Shown in pieces: positions 16,082 to 25,035 of a stretch of 64,000 nucleotides of DNA (position 1 is the stretch's first letter; each line of letters starts with the position of its first letter). A program made the translations under genes and the position numbers. The stretch comes from CAIWHR01 sp963773195 (lineage in GTDB: Bacteria > Pseudomonadota > Gammaproteobacteria > Burkholderiales > Casimicrobiaceae): positions 434,001-498,000 of the forward strand of contig CAVZAE010000005.1 in assembly GCA_963773195.1 (NCBI GenBank), read 5' to 3'. The notes under the pieces are model-generated. The model saw nothing but the letters and a program-made list of their open reading frames with translations, did no database searches and was not told where the DNA came from.

Positions 16082-17563
16082 CTACCGGGGCACCAGGAAC
16101 AACGTCGCGAGCCCGAGGAAGATGAAGAACCCGCCCGAGTCGGTGACGGCCGTGATCATCACCGAGGAGCCCAACGCCGGATCCCGACCGAGCTTCAACA
16201 TCGTCATCGGGATCAGCACACCCATCAGCGCGGCCAGCATGAGGTTCAGCGTCATCGCAAGCACCATCACGAGGCCGAGCGACACGTCGCGGTAGAGCAG
16301 CATCGAGACGAGCCCCATCACGCCCCCCCACACGAGGCCGTTGACCAGGCTCACCATCATCTCCTTGCGGATGAGCTTCCGTGGATGCTCGCGCGACACC
16401 TGGCCCAAGGCGATCGCGCGGACGATCATCGTGATCGTCTGGTTGCCGGAGTTGCCGCCGATCCCGGCGACGATCGGCATCAGCGCCGCGAGTGCGACCA
16501 GCTTCTCGATCGAGCCCTCGAAGACGCCGATCACGCGCGAGGCGACGAACGCGGTGACCAGGTTGACCGCGAGCCACGCCCACCGGTTCTTGAACGACGC
16601 CCACACCGATGCGAAGACGTCTTCCTCCTCCTTGAGACCGGCCTGCGCGAGCAGGTCCTCCTCGCCCTGCCTGCGAACGAAATCGAGGACCTCGTCGACA
16701 GTGACGCGGCCGACCAGCTTGTCGTTGGTGTCGACCACCGGCGCGGAGACCAGGTCGTAGCGCTCGAACGCGCTCGCCGCGGCGTCGGCCTTTTCGTGCT
16801 GGACGAGCTTGACCGCCGGCGGCTGCATCACCGAGGCGACTATCGCTTCGGGATCGGTGACGATGAGCTTGTTGATCGGCAGGACGCCGAGGAGCGTCTC
16901 GGCACGGTCGACGACGAACAGCTGGTCGGTCTGGCTCGGCAGCTCATCCATCCGGCGAAGGTAGCGGAGGACGACTTCGAGTGTAATGTCGGCGCGGATC
17001 GTGACGTCCTCGAAATCCATCAGCGCGCCGACCATGTCGTCCTCGAAGGACATCGCCGCGCGCAGCTGTTCCCGCTCCTCGATCGGGAGGCTCTGGAACA
17101 CATCGTCCATCACCTCCTGTGGCAGGTCGGGCGCAAGCTCGGCGATCTCGTCGGCCTCGAGCGTTTCGGTCGCGGCAACGAGCTCCTCGGTATCCATCGA
17201 GGAGATGAGCGATTCGCGGACGGCGTCCGATACCTCGAGCAGGATCTCCCCGTCGCGTGCAGCACGGACCAGGTGCCAGACGTAGAGGCGCTCGTCGAGC
17301 GGCAGCGCCTCGAGGACGTACGCGATGTCGGCAGGGTGCAGCCTGTCGAGCTTGCGCTGCAGCGCCGACTTGCTCTTCTTGTAGACGGCACTCTCGGCAA
17401 GCGCGGACGGCTCCGTGCCGCCGAGACTCGCCTGCTGATCGTGGATCAGTCCCTCGACCAGCCGGTGCTTGCGCAGTAGCGCGGTGACATCGCCAAGCGC
17501 CTTGCGCACGTTGGTGCGCCGCTCGGTCCGCTCGGCGGACTTCTCTTCGACGGTGTCCGGCAT
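16082..17563 (-). CDS. mgtE: Magnesium transporter MgtE
   Basis: 493 residues from the ATG at 17563; upstream in-frame sequence is not family-like. Order: N-terminal superhelical MgtE_N domain (about 60-165), two CBS domains (about 170-295) that sense cytosolic magnesium, then five TM helices (about 320-490). The pore region shows Pro-Ile-Val-Ala-Gly-Ile-Gly-Gly-Asn-Ser-Gly-Asn-Gln-Thr near residue 375, and a late Thr-Asp-Ser-Gly-Gly-Phe motif. It forms a homodimeric magnesium channel in the inner membrane. No M-box-like leader is visible in the 104 bp before the gene. Confidence 0.96.
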   Translation of the reverse strand: MPDTVEEKSAERTERRTNVRKALGDVTALLRKHRLVEGLIHDQQASLGGTEPSALAESAVYKKSKSALQRKLDRLHPADIAYVLEALPLDERLYVWHLVRAARDGEILLEVSDAVRESLISSMDTEELVAATETLEADEIAELAPDLPQEVMDDVFQSLPIEEREQLRAAMSFEDDMVGALMDFEDVTIRADITLEVVLRYLRRMDELPSQTDQLFVVDRAETLLGVLPINKLIVTDPEAIVASVMQPPAVKLVQHEKADAAASAFERYDLVSAPVVDTNDKLVGRVTVDEVLDFVRRQGEEDLLAQAGLKEEEDVFASVWASFKNRWAWLAVNLVTAFVASRVIGVFEGSIEKLVALAALMPIVAGIGGNSGNQTITMIVRAIALGQVSREHPRKLIRKEMMVSLVNGLVWGGVMGLVSMLLYRDVSLGLVMVLAMTLNLMLAALMGVLIPMTMLKLGRDPALGSSVMITAVTDSGGFFIFLGLATLFLVPR

Positions 17564-17667
17564 GGGCGTGGTGTGCGCAAACTCTTTCGCAGCGGCGATG
17601 ACTTCGCCCGCGATTCTACGGGAAGCGCGGGTGCGGCGGTGGCGCGTGTCGGTGCTGTCGTCGCTGC

Positions 17668-18369
17668 CTACGGCACCGCCGCCGCCGGCATCCGCGCCAG
17701 GATCGTCGCGACGCGGCCGGCCAAGTAGACCGATTCGGGATTGCGCTCGAACACGCGCGGCGAAGGCGCCATCGCTGCGAGCCGTGCCGCCTGCTCGGCT
17801 GAAAGCCGCGAGGCGGGAATGCCGAAGTAGCGCCGCGCGGCGGCCTCGGCGCCGAATACGCCGTTGCCCCATTCGATCACGTTCAGGTAGAGCTCCAGGA
17901 TGCGCCGCTTGGTGAGCATCGCTTCGAGCAGCACGGTGACGACGGCCTCCTCGGCTTTCCGGAAGTAGCTCTTCTCCGGCGACAGGAACAGGTTCTTCGC
18001 GAGCTGCTGCGTGATCGTCGAGCCGCCCGCGACGACGCGGCCCTTCTTCTGGTTCTTCTCCATGGCGATCTGGATGCCGTCCCAGTCGAAGCCGGAATGT
18101 TCGGCGAACTTCGCGTCCTCGGCGGCGATCATCGCCCGTGGGAGCTCGCGCGAGATCCGCTCGAACGGAACCCACGTGTAGCGCAGCTCGGCCTTCGGAT
18201 TCTTTGCCCGCGCCTCGCTCATCCGCTCCGCCATGAAGGCCGTCTCGCGAGGCGGGTGGTCGCGATACCACGCGATGTGCGCGGCGATCCACGCGAGCCA
18301 AAGGAGCGGAACCGCGACGACGGCTGCGACGATCCAGAGCGTCCAGCGCGCGACGGGCCTGCGCTTCAT
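17668..18369 (-). CDS. mtgA: Monofunctional biosynthetic peptidoglycan transglycosylase
   Basis: 233 residues. One N-terminal TM anchor (about 10-32) precedes a GT51 glycosyltransferase domain that polymerises lipid II into glycan strands in the periplasm. The catalytic Glu lies in Ala-Glu-Asp-Ala-Lys-Phe, and the conserved Gly-Gly-Ser-Thr-Ile-Thr-Gln-Gln-Leu-Ala-Lys-Asn and Leu-Tyr-Leu-Asn-Val-Ile-Glu-Trp-Gly motifs are intact. There is no transpeptidase domain. It lies 31 bp downstream of the TonB-like gene, as in many betaproteobacteria, where aroE usually lies between them. Here aroE is about 10 kb away. Confidence 0.96.
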   Translation of the reverse strand: MKRRPVARWTLWIVAAVVAVPLLWLAWIAAHIAWYRDHPPRETAFMAERMSEARAKNPKAELRYTWVPFERISRELPRAMIAAEDAKFAEHSGFDWDGIQIAMEKNQKKGRVVAGGSTITQQLAKNLFLSPEKSYFRKAEEAVVTVLLEAMLTKRRILELYLNVIEWGNGVFGAEAAARRYFGIPASRLSAEQAARLAAMAPSPRVFERNPESVYLAGRVATILARMPAAAVP

Positions 18370-18400
18370 CGAGCCGCGGCGCCGCGCCGGGCGCGCGCGC

Positions 18401-19618
18401 TCAATCGCTGCGGAGCTGGTCGCCCTTGGTGAACGACCACGTCCGCGTGATGTGCAGGATGTCGGTATCGCGCTTGATGTCGGGCGGGAACGACGCGAAC
18501 GGCGCGGACATTTCCACGATATGGACGGCCGCGGCGTCGAGCACCCGCTGCCCCGACGACCGGTTCACTTCGATGGCCTCGACGCTGCCGTCGGCGCGGA
18601 TCGAGACGGTCAGCACCAGGTTGCCGTAGAGCTTGAGGTCGCGGGCGGCCTGCGGATAATTCAGGTTGCCGACCCGCTCGATCTTGAGCCGCCAGTCCTC
18701 AACGTAGCGTGCGAAGCGGTATTCCTCGGCCCGCGCGCCGATGAAGCGGCGCTTCGGCCGCTTCTGGTACGCATCCATGTCCTTCGCGATCTGTGCCTCG
18801 AGCCGCATCGCCTCGAGCGTTCGCTGCATCAGCTCGTTCGCCGTCGGCAGATCGTTCGGATCGGGAGCGTCGTTCGGCTTGGCGACCGCGGGCGCCGTCG
18901 GTGTGCTCTTGAGCTGAGTCATCAGCTCTTTGGTCTCTCGCTCGAGCGCCTCGACGCGCTTCGTCGCGACTGCAATGTCACCGCTTTGCGTATCCTGCGG
19001 CAGCACCGGGAGCGGCGTCTTCGCGCGACGGTCCGCATCCGTGTTGCCGCCGCCGTCGAGATGCGCCTGCGCGAGGATGTCCGCCTTCGTCGGCTTGCTC
19101 GGCGATTTCGCGTTGACGAGCGCGACTTCGAGCGGTGGCGCACGGTCGAGCATCTTGTTCAGGTCGAACGGCTGGAACTTGATCGCAAGCACGAGCAGGT
19201 GGATCGCGATCGAGACACCCAGCGTGTAGCGGAAGAGACGGTTCGCCCGGGTGTTGCCGCCGTCGAAGATCGGCAGCCACACGGGCGTCGCCAGCGCGGC
19301 GACCTCCGGGGACGGCGCAGGCGCAGCCTGGAGCTTCGGCCTCTCCGCCGGCGGTGGGATCGAGGGCTGCGAGGCCAGGGGCGCCGCCGGCCTGGCGCGA
19401 GCGATGCCGGTAACCGTCGCCGGCGCGCGCGGCGCCCGGGGCTTGGCCGTCGAGCGGGGGGGCGTCGTGATGCCGGTCGGATCGTTCGCCGGCGCAGGCG
19501 GCGCAATCTTTCGTCGCGGCGCGACCCTGGGACGGGCGGCCGGCACCTTCGCCGCGGATTCCGGAGCCTCCGGGATTGCGGGCGATTCGGTTCTGGGCGA
19601 GGCAGGTCGGCGCGGCAA
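18401..19618 (-). CDS. TonB C-terminal domain protein
   Basis: 405 residues with the layout of an energy transducer. A Pro/Ala/Arg-rich segment of about 120 residues is followed by one TM helix (about 127-147), a charged periplasmic region with a helical stretch, and a TonB C-terminal domain with Arg-Tyr-Val-Glu-Asp-Trp and Tyr-Pro-Gln-Ala-Ala-Arg motifs. The long N-terminal cytoplasmic extension is unusual. The only in-frame start is TTG at 19618; no ATG or GTG lies between it and the upstream stop. No exbB/exbD is near. The partner could be an outer-membrane receptor elsewhere or a cell-envelope process. Confidence 0.8.
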   Translation of the reverse strand: MPRRPASPRTESPAIPEAPESAAKVPAARPRVAPRRKIAPPAPANDPTGITTPPRSTAKPRAPRAPATVTGIARARPAAPLASQPSIPPPAERPKLQAAPAPSPEVAALATPVWLPIFDGGNTRANRLFRYTLGVSIAIHLLVLAIKFQPFDLNKMLDRAPPLEVALVNAKSPSKPTKADILAQAHLDGGGNTDADRRAKTPLPVLPQDTQSGDIAVATKRVEALERETKELMTQLKSTPTAPAVAKPNDAPDPNDLPTANELMQRTLEAMRLEAQIAKDMDAYQKRPKRRFIGARAEEYRFARYVEDWRLKIERVGNLNYPQAARDLKLYGNLVLTVSIRADGSVEAIEVNRSSGQRVLDAAAVHIVEMSAPFASFPPDIKRDTDILHITRTWSFTKGDQLRSD

Positions 19619-19680
19619 GGCTATGGGCGCTTTTATGTCAACGTCCTATTGTAGCCTGCGCCCCCTCGGACGCCAGACCG

Positions 19681-21522
19681 TCAGGCCGCCAGACCGGCGT
19701 AACGGCATTCGAGTGTTGCGGAAAGGAGGTCGATCCGGCCAATGGCGACCCGGACGGGGGCATCCGGTGCAAGCGCGGGCAGGTCGGGCAGCCGGACGAC
19801 CAGCGGCAACCGATCCAGCCGGACGAGCTGCTCCCGGATCACGGTCGCCCGCGTTTCCGTCACCCCCTCCTGCAGCAGCCAGCGCAGGCACCAGTAGTGC
19901 TCCATCCGGTCCTGGAAGTCGGCGTAGCTCGAGTAGGTCGCCTCGAAGTCGACGAGCGCCGCCTGGAGCTCCGCATCGTTCTCGCTGTAAGGGGGCTTCG
20001 CACCCTCGATCACAGCCGCGAGCTGCCGCTGATTCACGAGGTCGGAGTAGCGGCGTAGCGGCGAACTTGCCCACAGATAGTGCGCCAGGCCGAGCCCCTG
20101 ATGCTCACCCGGCCGCGTGCTCATCTTCACCTTCCCGTTCGACTGCGTGCGATAGAGGCCCGCGGCACGCGCGTTCGCAAGCAGCTCGCCCCAGGTGCTG
20201 TTCACGAAGATCATGAGCTCCGAGACCACACGATCGAGAGGCGAGCCGCGCGGGCGCGGCACGATCGACACCTTGCCGTCGGACGCCGCGTCCCAGTCGA
20301 CGTAGAAACTGTAGTCGATGCGCGGCGCGTCGGGCTTGCCGCGCGCCGCAGCGTGCGCTTGCGCGAACCGCCACAGCACGCGGAGCTCGGAGGTCCACTC
20401 GGGATCGCTCGGCGAAGGCAGCCCGTTCGTGAACGCTTCGCCGATGCGGTCGAGTCTCAGGTTCGCGGCGACCGGCACGAGATTGGCCCTCGTCTCGTGC
20501 CTGACCAGCGTTCCATCCGCCGCGATCTCGGCGTAGAGGGACAGCGCCGGGCGCGCGGCGCCCGCCGCCAGCGTGAACGCGGCAATCGCGGCGTCGGGCA
20601 ACATCGTGATCTTGCGGCCCGGCATATAGACGGTTGAGAGGCGTTCGCGCGCGACGGCGTCGAGGGGCGAGCCGCGGGCGATCGCGAGCGCCGGCGCCGC
20701 GATGTGGATCCCGATCTCGCAGTGGCCGTTCGCAAGCTCGCGCACCGAAAACGCGTCGTCGATTTCGGTTGTCGTGTGATCGTCGATCGAGAACGCGCGC
20801 ACGGCCGCTGCGGGAAGCTCGGACAGCGGCGGCAGCGCACCCCCCGCGGGAAACGCGACACCCCTGGGAAAGGCCTGCGCGAGGAAGCCGTTGTAGTGGT
20901 ATTCGTGCGTCGATGGGATCGCACCGCAATGCGCGAGCAGCGTCACCGGATTCGTCTGTGCACCGGCACATGCCGCGGCGAGCGCCTTCCACTCGAGCGC
21001 GTTCTTGTCGGGTGCGTAGAGCAGCATGGGAAGCTTCGCGCGGAGCGTGTCGGGCAGTCGGTGCGCGCGGAGCTCGTCCACCCACGCCGCCATCTGCTCG
21101 CCTTCGCGCCGCTTGCGCTCGACCGAGGCGAGCGCGGCCTTGAGCGCATCGGGCGGGGCCTTGCGATAGCGTCCCTTGCCGCGCTTGTAGAAATACATCG
21201 GCGCGGATGAGAGCGCGACGGCGACGGCCGCCGCTTCGGGGGCCGCCGGCGCGCGACCGTAATATTCGCGCGCGAGATCGGCGAAACCGAACTCGTCGTC
21301 GGCCGACGCTTCCCAGAGGAAATTCGGGTCGAGCTCGCGCGCGAGGGTCTGTGCCTCGGTCTGCAGCGCCTGTGGCGACGGTTCCGCGAAGCGCAGGAGC
21401 ACCGCCGTCGCCTTGACCTTGAGCCGTTTGCCCGAGGCGGCCTCGACTTGCAACGACGCTTCGTTGTCGGCGAGGACGGTACCGGCCTTGAGCTGGCCGT
21501 CGTCCTCGAACAGGACATGCAT
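19681..21522 (-). CDS. RNB-domain ribonuclease (RNase II/R family)
   Basis: 613 residues from the ATG at 21522. A processive 3'-to-5' exoribonuclease of the RNB superfamily. The active site is intact (Ile-Asp-Asp-His-Thr-Thr-Thr-Glu-Ile-Asp-Asp-Ala-Phe-Ser, the cluster of magnesium-binding Asp residues). So is the late Arg-Arg-Tyr-Ser-Asp-Leu-Val-Asn-Gln-Arg motif. It is shorter than RNase R and typical of the betaproteobacterial RNB protein beside the TonB-like gene. It most likely degrades mRNA or finishes rRNA processing. Confidence 0.93.
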   Translation of the reverse strand: MHVLFEDDGQLKAGTVLADNEASLQVEAASGKRLKVKATAVLLRFAEPSPQALQTEAQTLARELDPNFLWEASADDEFGFADLAREYYGRAPAAPEAAAVAVALSSAPMYFYKRGKGRYRKAPPDALKAALASVERKRREGEQMAAWVDELRAHRLPDTLRAKLPMLLYAPDKNALEWKALAAACAGAQTNPVTLLAHCGAIPSTHEYHYNGFLAQAFPRGVAFPAGGALPPLSELPAAAVRAFSIDDHTTTEIDDAFSVRELANGHCEIGIHIAAPALAIARGSPLDAVARERLSTVYMPGRKITMLPDAAIAAFTLAAGAARPALSLYAEIAADGTLVRHETRANLVPVAANLRLDRIGEAFTNGLPSPSDPEWTSELRVLWRFAQAHAAARGKPDAPRIDYSFYVDWDAASDGKVSIVPRPRGSPLDRVVSELMIFVNSTWGELLANARAAGLYRTQSNGKVKMSTRPGEHQGLGLAHYLWASSPLRRYSDLVNQRQLAAVIEGAKPPYSENDAELQAALVDFEATYSSYADFQDRMEHYWCLRWLLQEGVTETRATVIREQLVRLDRLPLVVRLPDLPALAPDAPVRVAIGRIDLLSATLECRYAGLAA

Positions 21523-21573
21523 GGGCGCGAAGCGCGGCACCGCGCGCCGCGCCGCTTCGGGAAAAGGGGGCGA

Positions 21574-21579
21574 ATTATA
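21574..21579 (-). promoter_or_regulatory. Consensus -10 box TATAAT before RNB gene
   Basis: A perfect TATAAT on the minus strand, 51 bp before the ATG at 21522, which allows a leader of about 45 nt. No good -35 is seen 17 nt upstream. It is the best promoter candidate for the RNB / TonB-like / mtgA unit. Confidence 0.4.
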
Positions 21580-21717
21580 GCGCGGCGCGAGCGGCCTCCG
21601 CGGCCGCAGCACTTGGATCGTTCCGCCAGGCTGTCGGCCGCTGGCGGCGACTCGCGCATTGCTGCGGCGTCCGCCCTCGGCGCTCGCGCCCGGGGCCCCG
21701 GCGAGCCGCTCGCGCCG

Positions 21718-22732
21718 CTACCGAAGCTTCTGCACCCGCTCGACTTCGGAGACGAACAGCTTCTGGATCGCGGGGTCGTATGTGGCGAGCGCCTTGTCGG
21801 TCACCGGCTTCGAGATGTCACGCATCCGCGCAAGCTCGGCCGGCGCGACCGCGTTGAACTGCATCCCCTTGGCCTGCAGCTCGCCCACTGCCTTGTCCGC
21901 GGCGGCGACGCTGACCTGACGCTGGTAGTCGCGCGCCTCGATTGCGGCGTCCCGCAGGATCTTCTGCTCCGCGGGCGAGAGCTTGTCCCAGAACTTTCCG
22001 CTCACGAGAATGATATTGGTCCCGTAGACGTGGTTGGTGGCGCTCAGGTACTTCTGCACTTCATAGAACTTGTTCGACAGGATGACGGCAAAGGGATTTT
22101 CCTGGCCGTCGACCGTCCGGGTCTCGAGCGCCGTGTACAACTCGCTGAAGCTCATCGGCACCGGGTTCGCCTTGAACGCCTTGAACGTATCGAGGAACAC
22201 CGGGTTCGGAATGACGCGGAGCTTGAGGCCGTCGAAATCCTCGACCTTCGTGATAGGCCGCTTGCTATTGGTCACGTTGCGGAATCCCAGGTCCCAGTAT
22301 GCAAGGCCCACGAGACCCTTTTCGGGCAGCTTGTCGAGCAGCGCCTTCCCGAGCGGACCGTCGAGCAGCGCGAATGCCTGCGCGTGATTCGCGACCGTGA
22401 ACGGGAAGTCGACGACCCCGTAGTCCTTGACGATGCCGACGAGCGAGGTCGTCGCCGGTGCCTGCATCTCCTGGACGCCGCCCTGCAACGCGGAGGTCTG
22501 CTGCTGCTCGGTCCCGAGCTGGTTCGACGGAAATTCCTTCACCTGCATCTTGCCGCCGCTCTTCGCGGCAACCAATTCCGCGAAGCGCTTGACGCCCATG
22601 CTGACGGGGTGGTCGGGGTTGTTGAGATGCCCGAAGCGAATCACGCGTTCCTGAATCTCCTGCGCGATGGCGGGGGCGGCGCCCGCCACGAAGGCGGCAC
22701 ACCGCGACCAGGGTGAGGAACGAGCGCTTCAT
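21718..22732 (-). CDS. TRAP transporter substrate-binding protein (DctP type), frameshift in signal peptide
   Basis: About 338 residues. The ATG at 22732 begins a Lys-Arg-Ser-Phe-Leu-Thr-Leu signal peptide. One indel near 22700 (CGCCTTC region) separates it from the rest, Ala-Gly-Ala-Ala-Pro-Ala-Ile-Ala-Gln then Arg-Phe-Gly-His. The mature protein has all DctP hallmarks, including Asp-Phe-Pro-Phe, Gly-Leu-Lys-Leu-Arg-Val and Asp-Gly-Gln-Glu-Asn-Pro-Phe. It is a periplasmic binding protein for an organic acid anion. It has no permease beside it. It closely resembles the binding protein at 31734-32746, with long shared stretches around Lys-Leu-Pro-Glu-Lys-Gly-Leu-Val, so both may serve one permease. 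Confidence 0.88.
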
Positions 22733-22849
22733 CGGATCTCCGGCAACGAATGTGGGAAACCTGTAATTGTAGGAAGCGCACTCGAGCGACGGTGCGCCCG
22801 CCACCCGAAAGTGGGCGCCACGCGCCCATCCCGGTCCACGGTCGGTGCG

Positions 22850-23464
22850 CTAACGCCGCAAATCGGCGAACCCGCCGTCGATCGCGCCGCGCAACTCGTC
22901 GTAGCTGCGTATCACGGGGAATTGCGGGAACGCCTGAACGATGGCCGCCGGTGGCCGGAAGAAGAAGCCGCGATGCGCTTCCCCAAGCATCGCCGTGTCG
23001 TTGTAGCTGTCGCCCGCCGCGACCACGCGGAAGTTGAGCTCGCGCAAGCGACGCACCGCGGCTCGCTTCTGATCGGGCATGCGGAGGCGGTAGTCGACCA
23101 CGCGACCGTCCGCGTCGACCTCGAGCGAATGGCAGAAGAGCGTCGGCCGGCCCAGCGCCCGCATGAGCGGATGCGCGAGCTCGTAGAACGTGTCCGACAG
23201 AATGATCACCTCGTAGGCATCACGGAGGTTGTCGAGGAATGCTGCGGCGCCCTCGAGCGGAGTCATCTCCGCGACCACGCGCTGGATATCGGGGAGGCCG
23301 AGCCCGCGTTCGCGCAGAATGCGCAGGCGGAACGCCATGAGCTTGTCGTAATCGGGCTCGTCGCGCGTCGTGCGGGCGAGCTCGGGGATGCCGGTGCGGC
23401 CGGCGAACTCGATCCAGATCTCGGGAATCAGGACGCCCTCGAGATCGAGGCAGACGATCTGCAT
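22850..23464 (-). CDS. thrH: ThrH-type HAD phosphatase (phosphoserine / homoserine phosphotransferase)
   Basis: 204 residues, exactly ThrH size. HAD motif I is Asp-Leu-Glu-Gly-Val, motif II Leu-Ser-Asp-Thr, and motif III/IV the Gly-Asp-Ser-Tyr-Asn-Asp-Thr segment. ThrH of Pseudomonas hydrolyses phosphoserine and can transfer the phosphate to homoserine. Here it follows aroD by 17 bp within a catabolic run, an odd place for an amino-acid enzyme. A different phosphorylated substrate is possible but not shown. Confidence 0.88.
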   Translation of the reverse strand: MQIVCLDLEGVLIPEIWIEFAGRTGIPELARTTRDEPDYDKLMAFRLRILRERGLGLPDIQRVVAEMTPLEGAAAFLDNLRDAYEVIILSDTFYELAHPLMRALGRPTLFCHSLEVDADGRVVDYRLRMPDQKRAAVRRLRELNFRVVAAGDSYNDTAMLGEAHRGFFFRPPAAIVQAFPQFPVIRSYDELRGAIDGGFADLRR

Positions 23465-23481
23465 GGCAGCGATGCCGTGCG

Positions 23482-24255
23482 TCAGCCGCCGCGCGCGCGC
23501 CGGATCACGTCGTAGACCGCGACCAGGTCCGCGATCGGAATCTGCCCCGGCGCCGAGGCCGCTTCCCCGACGGCGAACGAAAGCGACGAGCCGAACGCGC
23601 CGCCGATCATCCGCGTGATCGCGCCCTGCGGTCCCATCGACATCGAGATGAGCGGGATCTTCGACCGGGCGTCGGCCTCCGCGGTCGCGGCCAGGAGCGT
23701 CAGCACGTCCATGCGGTCGCGCGGCATCACGGCGACCTTGGCGACGTCTCCGCCCAGGCGCTCGGCCTCGATGAAGCGCTGCACCAGGAAGTCGCGCTCG
23801 GGGGTCGAACCGAAGTTGTGATACGAGAGGATCACGCGCGTGCCGTGCTTGCCGGCGTCGGCGCAAACCCGTTGCACGTGTGCGGCGTCGTTGCCCATCT
23901 CGAAATCGAACAAGTCGGCGAGACCGCTGGCGCCGACCGCGTCATAGAGACCCACGACGCCATGGTCGTCGAGCGGAACCGGCTCGCCGCCCTCGCGGCT
24001 CGAGCGGCGCGTGAAGATCAGCGGCGTGTCGCCGATCGCAGTGCGCAGCGCCATCGCCGTGTCCAGCACGGCCGTCGTGTCGCCGATCGCTCCGAAGTAG
24101 TCGACACGCCACTCGACGACGTCGGGGTGTTTCGCGACGACGCTCGCCGCTTCCGCGAGGACGCGCTCGCGCGTGCGGCCAACGAGCGGCGTGCAGATCA
24201 ACGGCGTGTCGCCGCCGAGCTTGCGGCCCCGGATATCGATGACCTTGGCGCTCAT
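23482..24255 (-). CDS. aroD: Type I 3-dehydroquinate dehydratase
   Basis: 257 residues. It converts 3-dehydroquinate to 3-dehydroshikimate through a Schiff base. Visible: Glu-Trp-Arg-Val-Asp (substrate-binding Glu and Arg), the catalytic His in Ser-Tyr-His-Asn-Phe, the Schiff-base Lys in Asp-Val-Ala-Lys-Val-Ala-Val-Met, and Phe-Gly-Ser-Ser-Leu-Ser-Phe near the end. Most betaproteobacteria use a type II enzyme (aroQ) for biosynthesis. A type I enzyme inside an uptake operon with aroE paralogues therefore suggests a catabolic role in quinate use. It starts 8 bp after the livF stop. Confidence 0.93.
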   Translation of the reverse strand: MSAKVIDIRGRKLGGDTPLICTPLVGRTRERVLAEAASVVAKHPDVVEWRVDYFGAIGDTTAVLDTAMALRTAIGDTPLIFTRRSSREGGEPVPLDDHGVVGLYDAVGASGLADLFDFEMGNDAAHVQRVCADAGKHGTRVILSYHNFGSTPERDFLVQRFIEAERLGGDVAKVAVMPRDRMDVLTLLAATAEADARSKIPLISMSMGPQGAITRMIGGAFGSSLSFAVGEAASAPGQIPIADLVAVYDVIRRARGG

Positions 24256-24263
24256 GTTCGCGA

Positions 24264-25010
24264 TTATCGCATTGCCGCAGCGCCATGCTGGGAGACGCCG
24301 CCGAGAAAGAGTCGGTTCAGGTCGGGATCGTCGAGCAACTCAGCCGCGGGACGGTCGAGCGCAAGCCGTCCCATCTCCAGCACGAGCGCGCGGTTCGCAT
24401 ACTTGAGCGCCGTGCGCACGTTCTGCTCGACCATGAGCACCGTCGTGCCGGCGTCGGCGAGCGCTCGCAAGAGCGTCATCACGTCGGCCACGAGCTTCGG
24501 CGAGAGCCCGATTGACGGCTCGTCGATCAGGATCACGCGCGGCCGCAGGAGCAGCGCACGACCGACTTCGAGCTGCTTCTGCTCGCCCCCCGACAACGTC
24601 GACGCCTGGTTGTCGATGCGCTCGCGGATCCGCGGGAAGCGCTCCAGCACCTCGTCCATCCGCGACCGCCGCTCGGCAGACGGCACCGTGATGCCGCCGA
24701 GCTCGAGGTTGTGCCGCACCGAGAGTGAGCCGAACAGGTTGCGGCCCTGCGGAACGAACGCGATGCCAGCGGCGAGCAGCTCGCGCGGCGACTTGCCGTT
24801 CGTGCGCTGGCCGTCGAAGCGGATCTCGCCCGTCCGCGGCACCAGGATCCCGAACAGCGTCTTCAGCACCGTCGACTTGCCGGCACCGTTCGGCCCGATC
24901 AGCAGCGTGATTTCACCGTGCCGCGCATCGAGCGTCGTCTCGTTCAGGATCGTGAGACTCGGCGAATAGCCGGCGACGACCCGTTCGAACTCGATGATCT
25001 TCTTAGCCAT
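24264..25010 (-). CDS. livF: Branched-chain-type ABC transporter ATP-binding protein LivF
   Basis: 248 residues. Walker A is Gly-Pro-Asn-Gly-Ala-Gly-Lys-Ser-Thr, the signature Leu-Ser-Gly-Gly-Glu-Gln-Lys-Gln, and Walker B Val-Ile-Leu-Ile-Asp-Glu-Pro-Ser. The Gly-Leu-Ser-Pro-Lys and Met-Val-Glu-Gln-Asn features are typical of LivF. It pairs with LivG on the cytoplasmic face. LIV-type transporters in catabolic operons often carry aromatic acids rather than amino acids, and the neighbours here are shikimate-pathway-like enzymes. Confidence 0.95.
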   Translation of the reverse strand: MAKKIIEFERVVAGYSPSLTILNETTLDARHGEITLLIGPNGAGKSTVLKTLFGILVPRTGEIRFDGQRTNGKSPRELLAAGIAFVPQGRNLFGSLSVRHNLELGGITVPSAERRSRMDEVLERFPRIRERIDNQASTLSGGEQKQLEVGRALLLRPRVILIDEPSIGLSPKLVADVMTLLRALADAGTTVLMVEQNVRTALKYANRALVLEMGRLALDRPAAELLDDPDLNRLFLGGVSQHGAAAMR

Positions 25011-25035
25011 GGCTTGGGGGCTGTTAACGAAGGCC

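Noticed and set aside
15626..17479. 617-codon plus-strand frame opposite mgtE
   Set aside because: Antisense of mgtE, composed of charged low-complexity sequence with no recognisable domain.
19635..19640. TTGACA as -35 box for the TonB-like gene
   Set aside because: The hexamer is perfect, but no acceptable -10 lies 16-18 nt downstream and it would place the transcript start inside the coding region.
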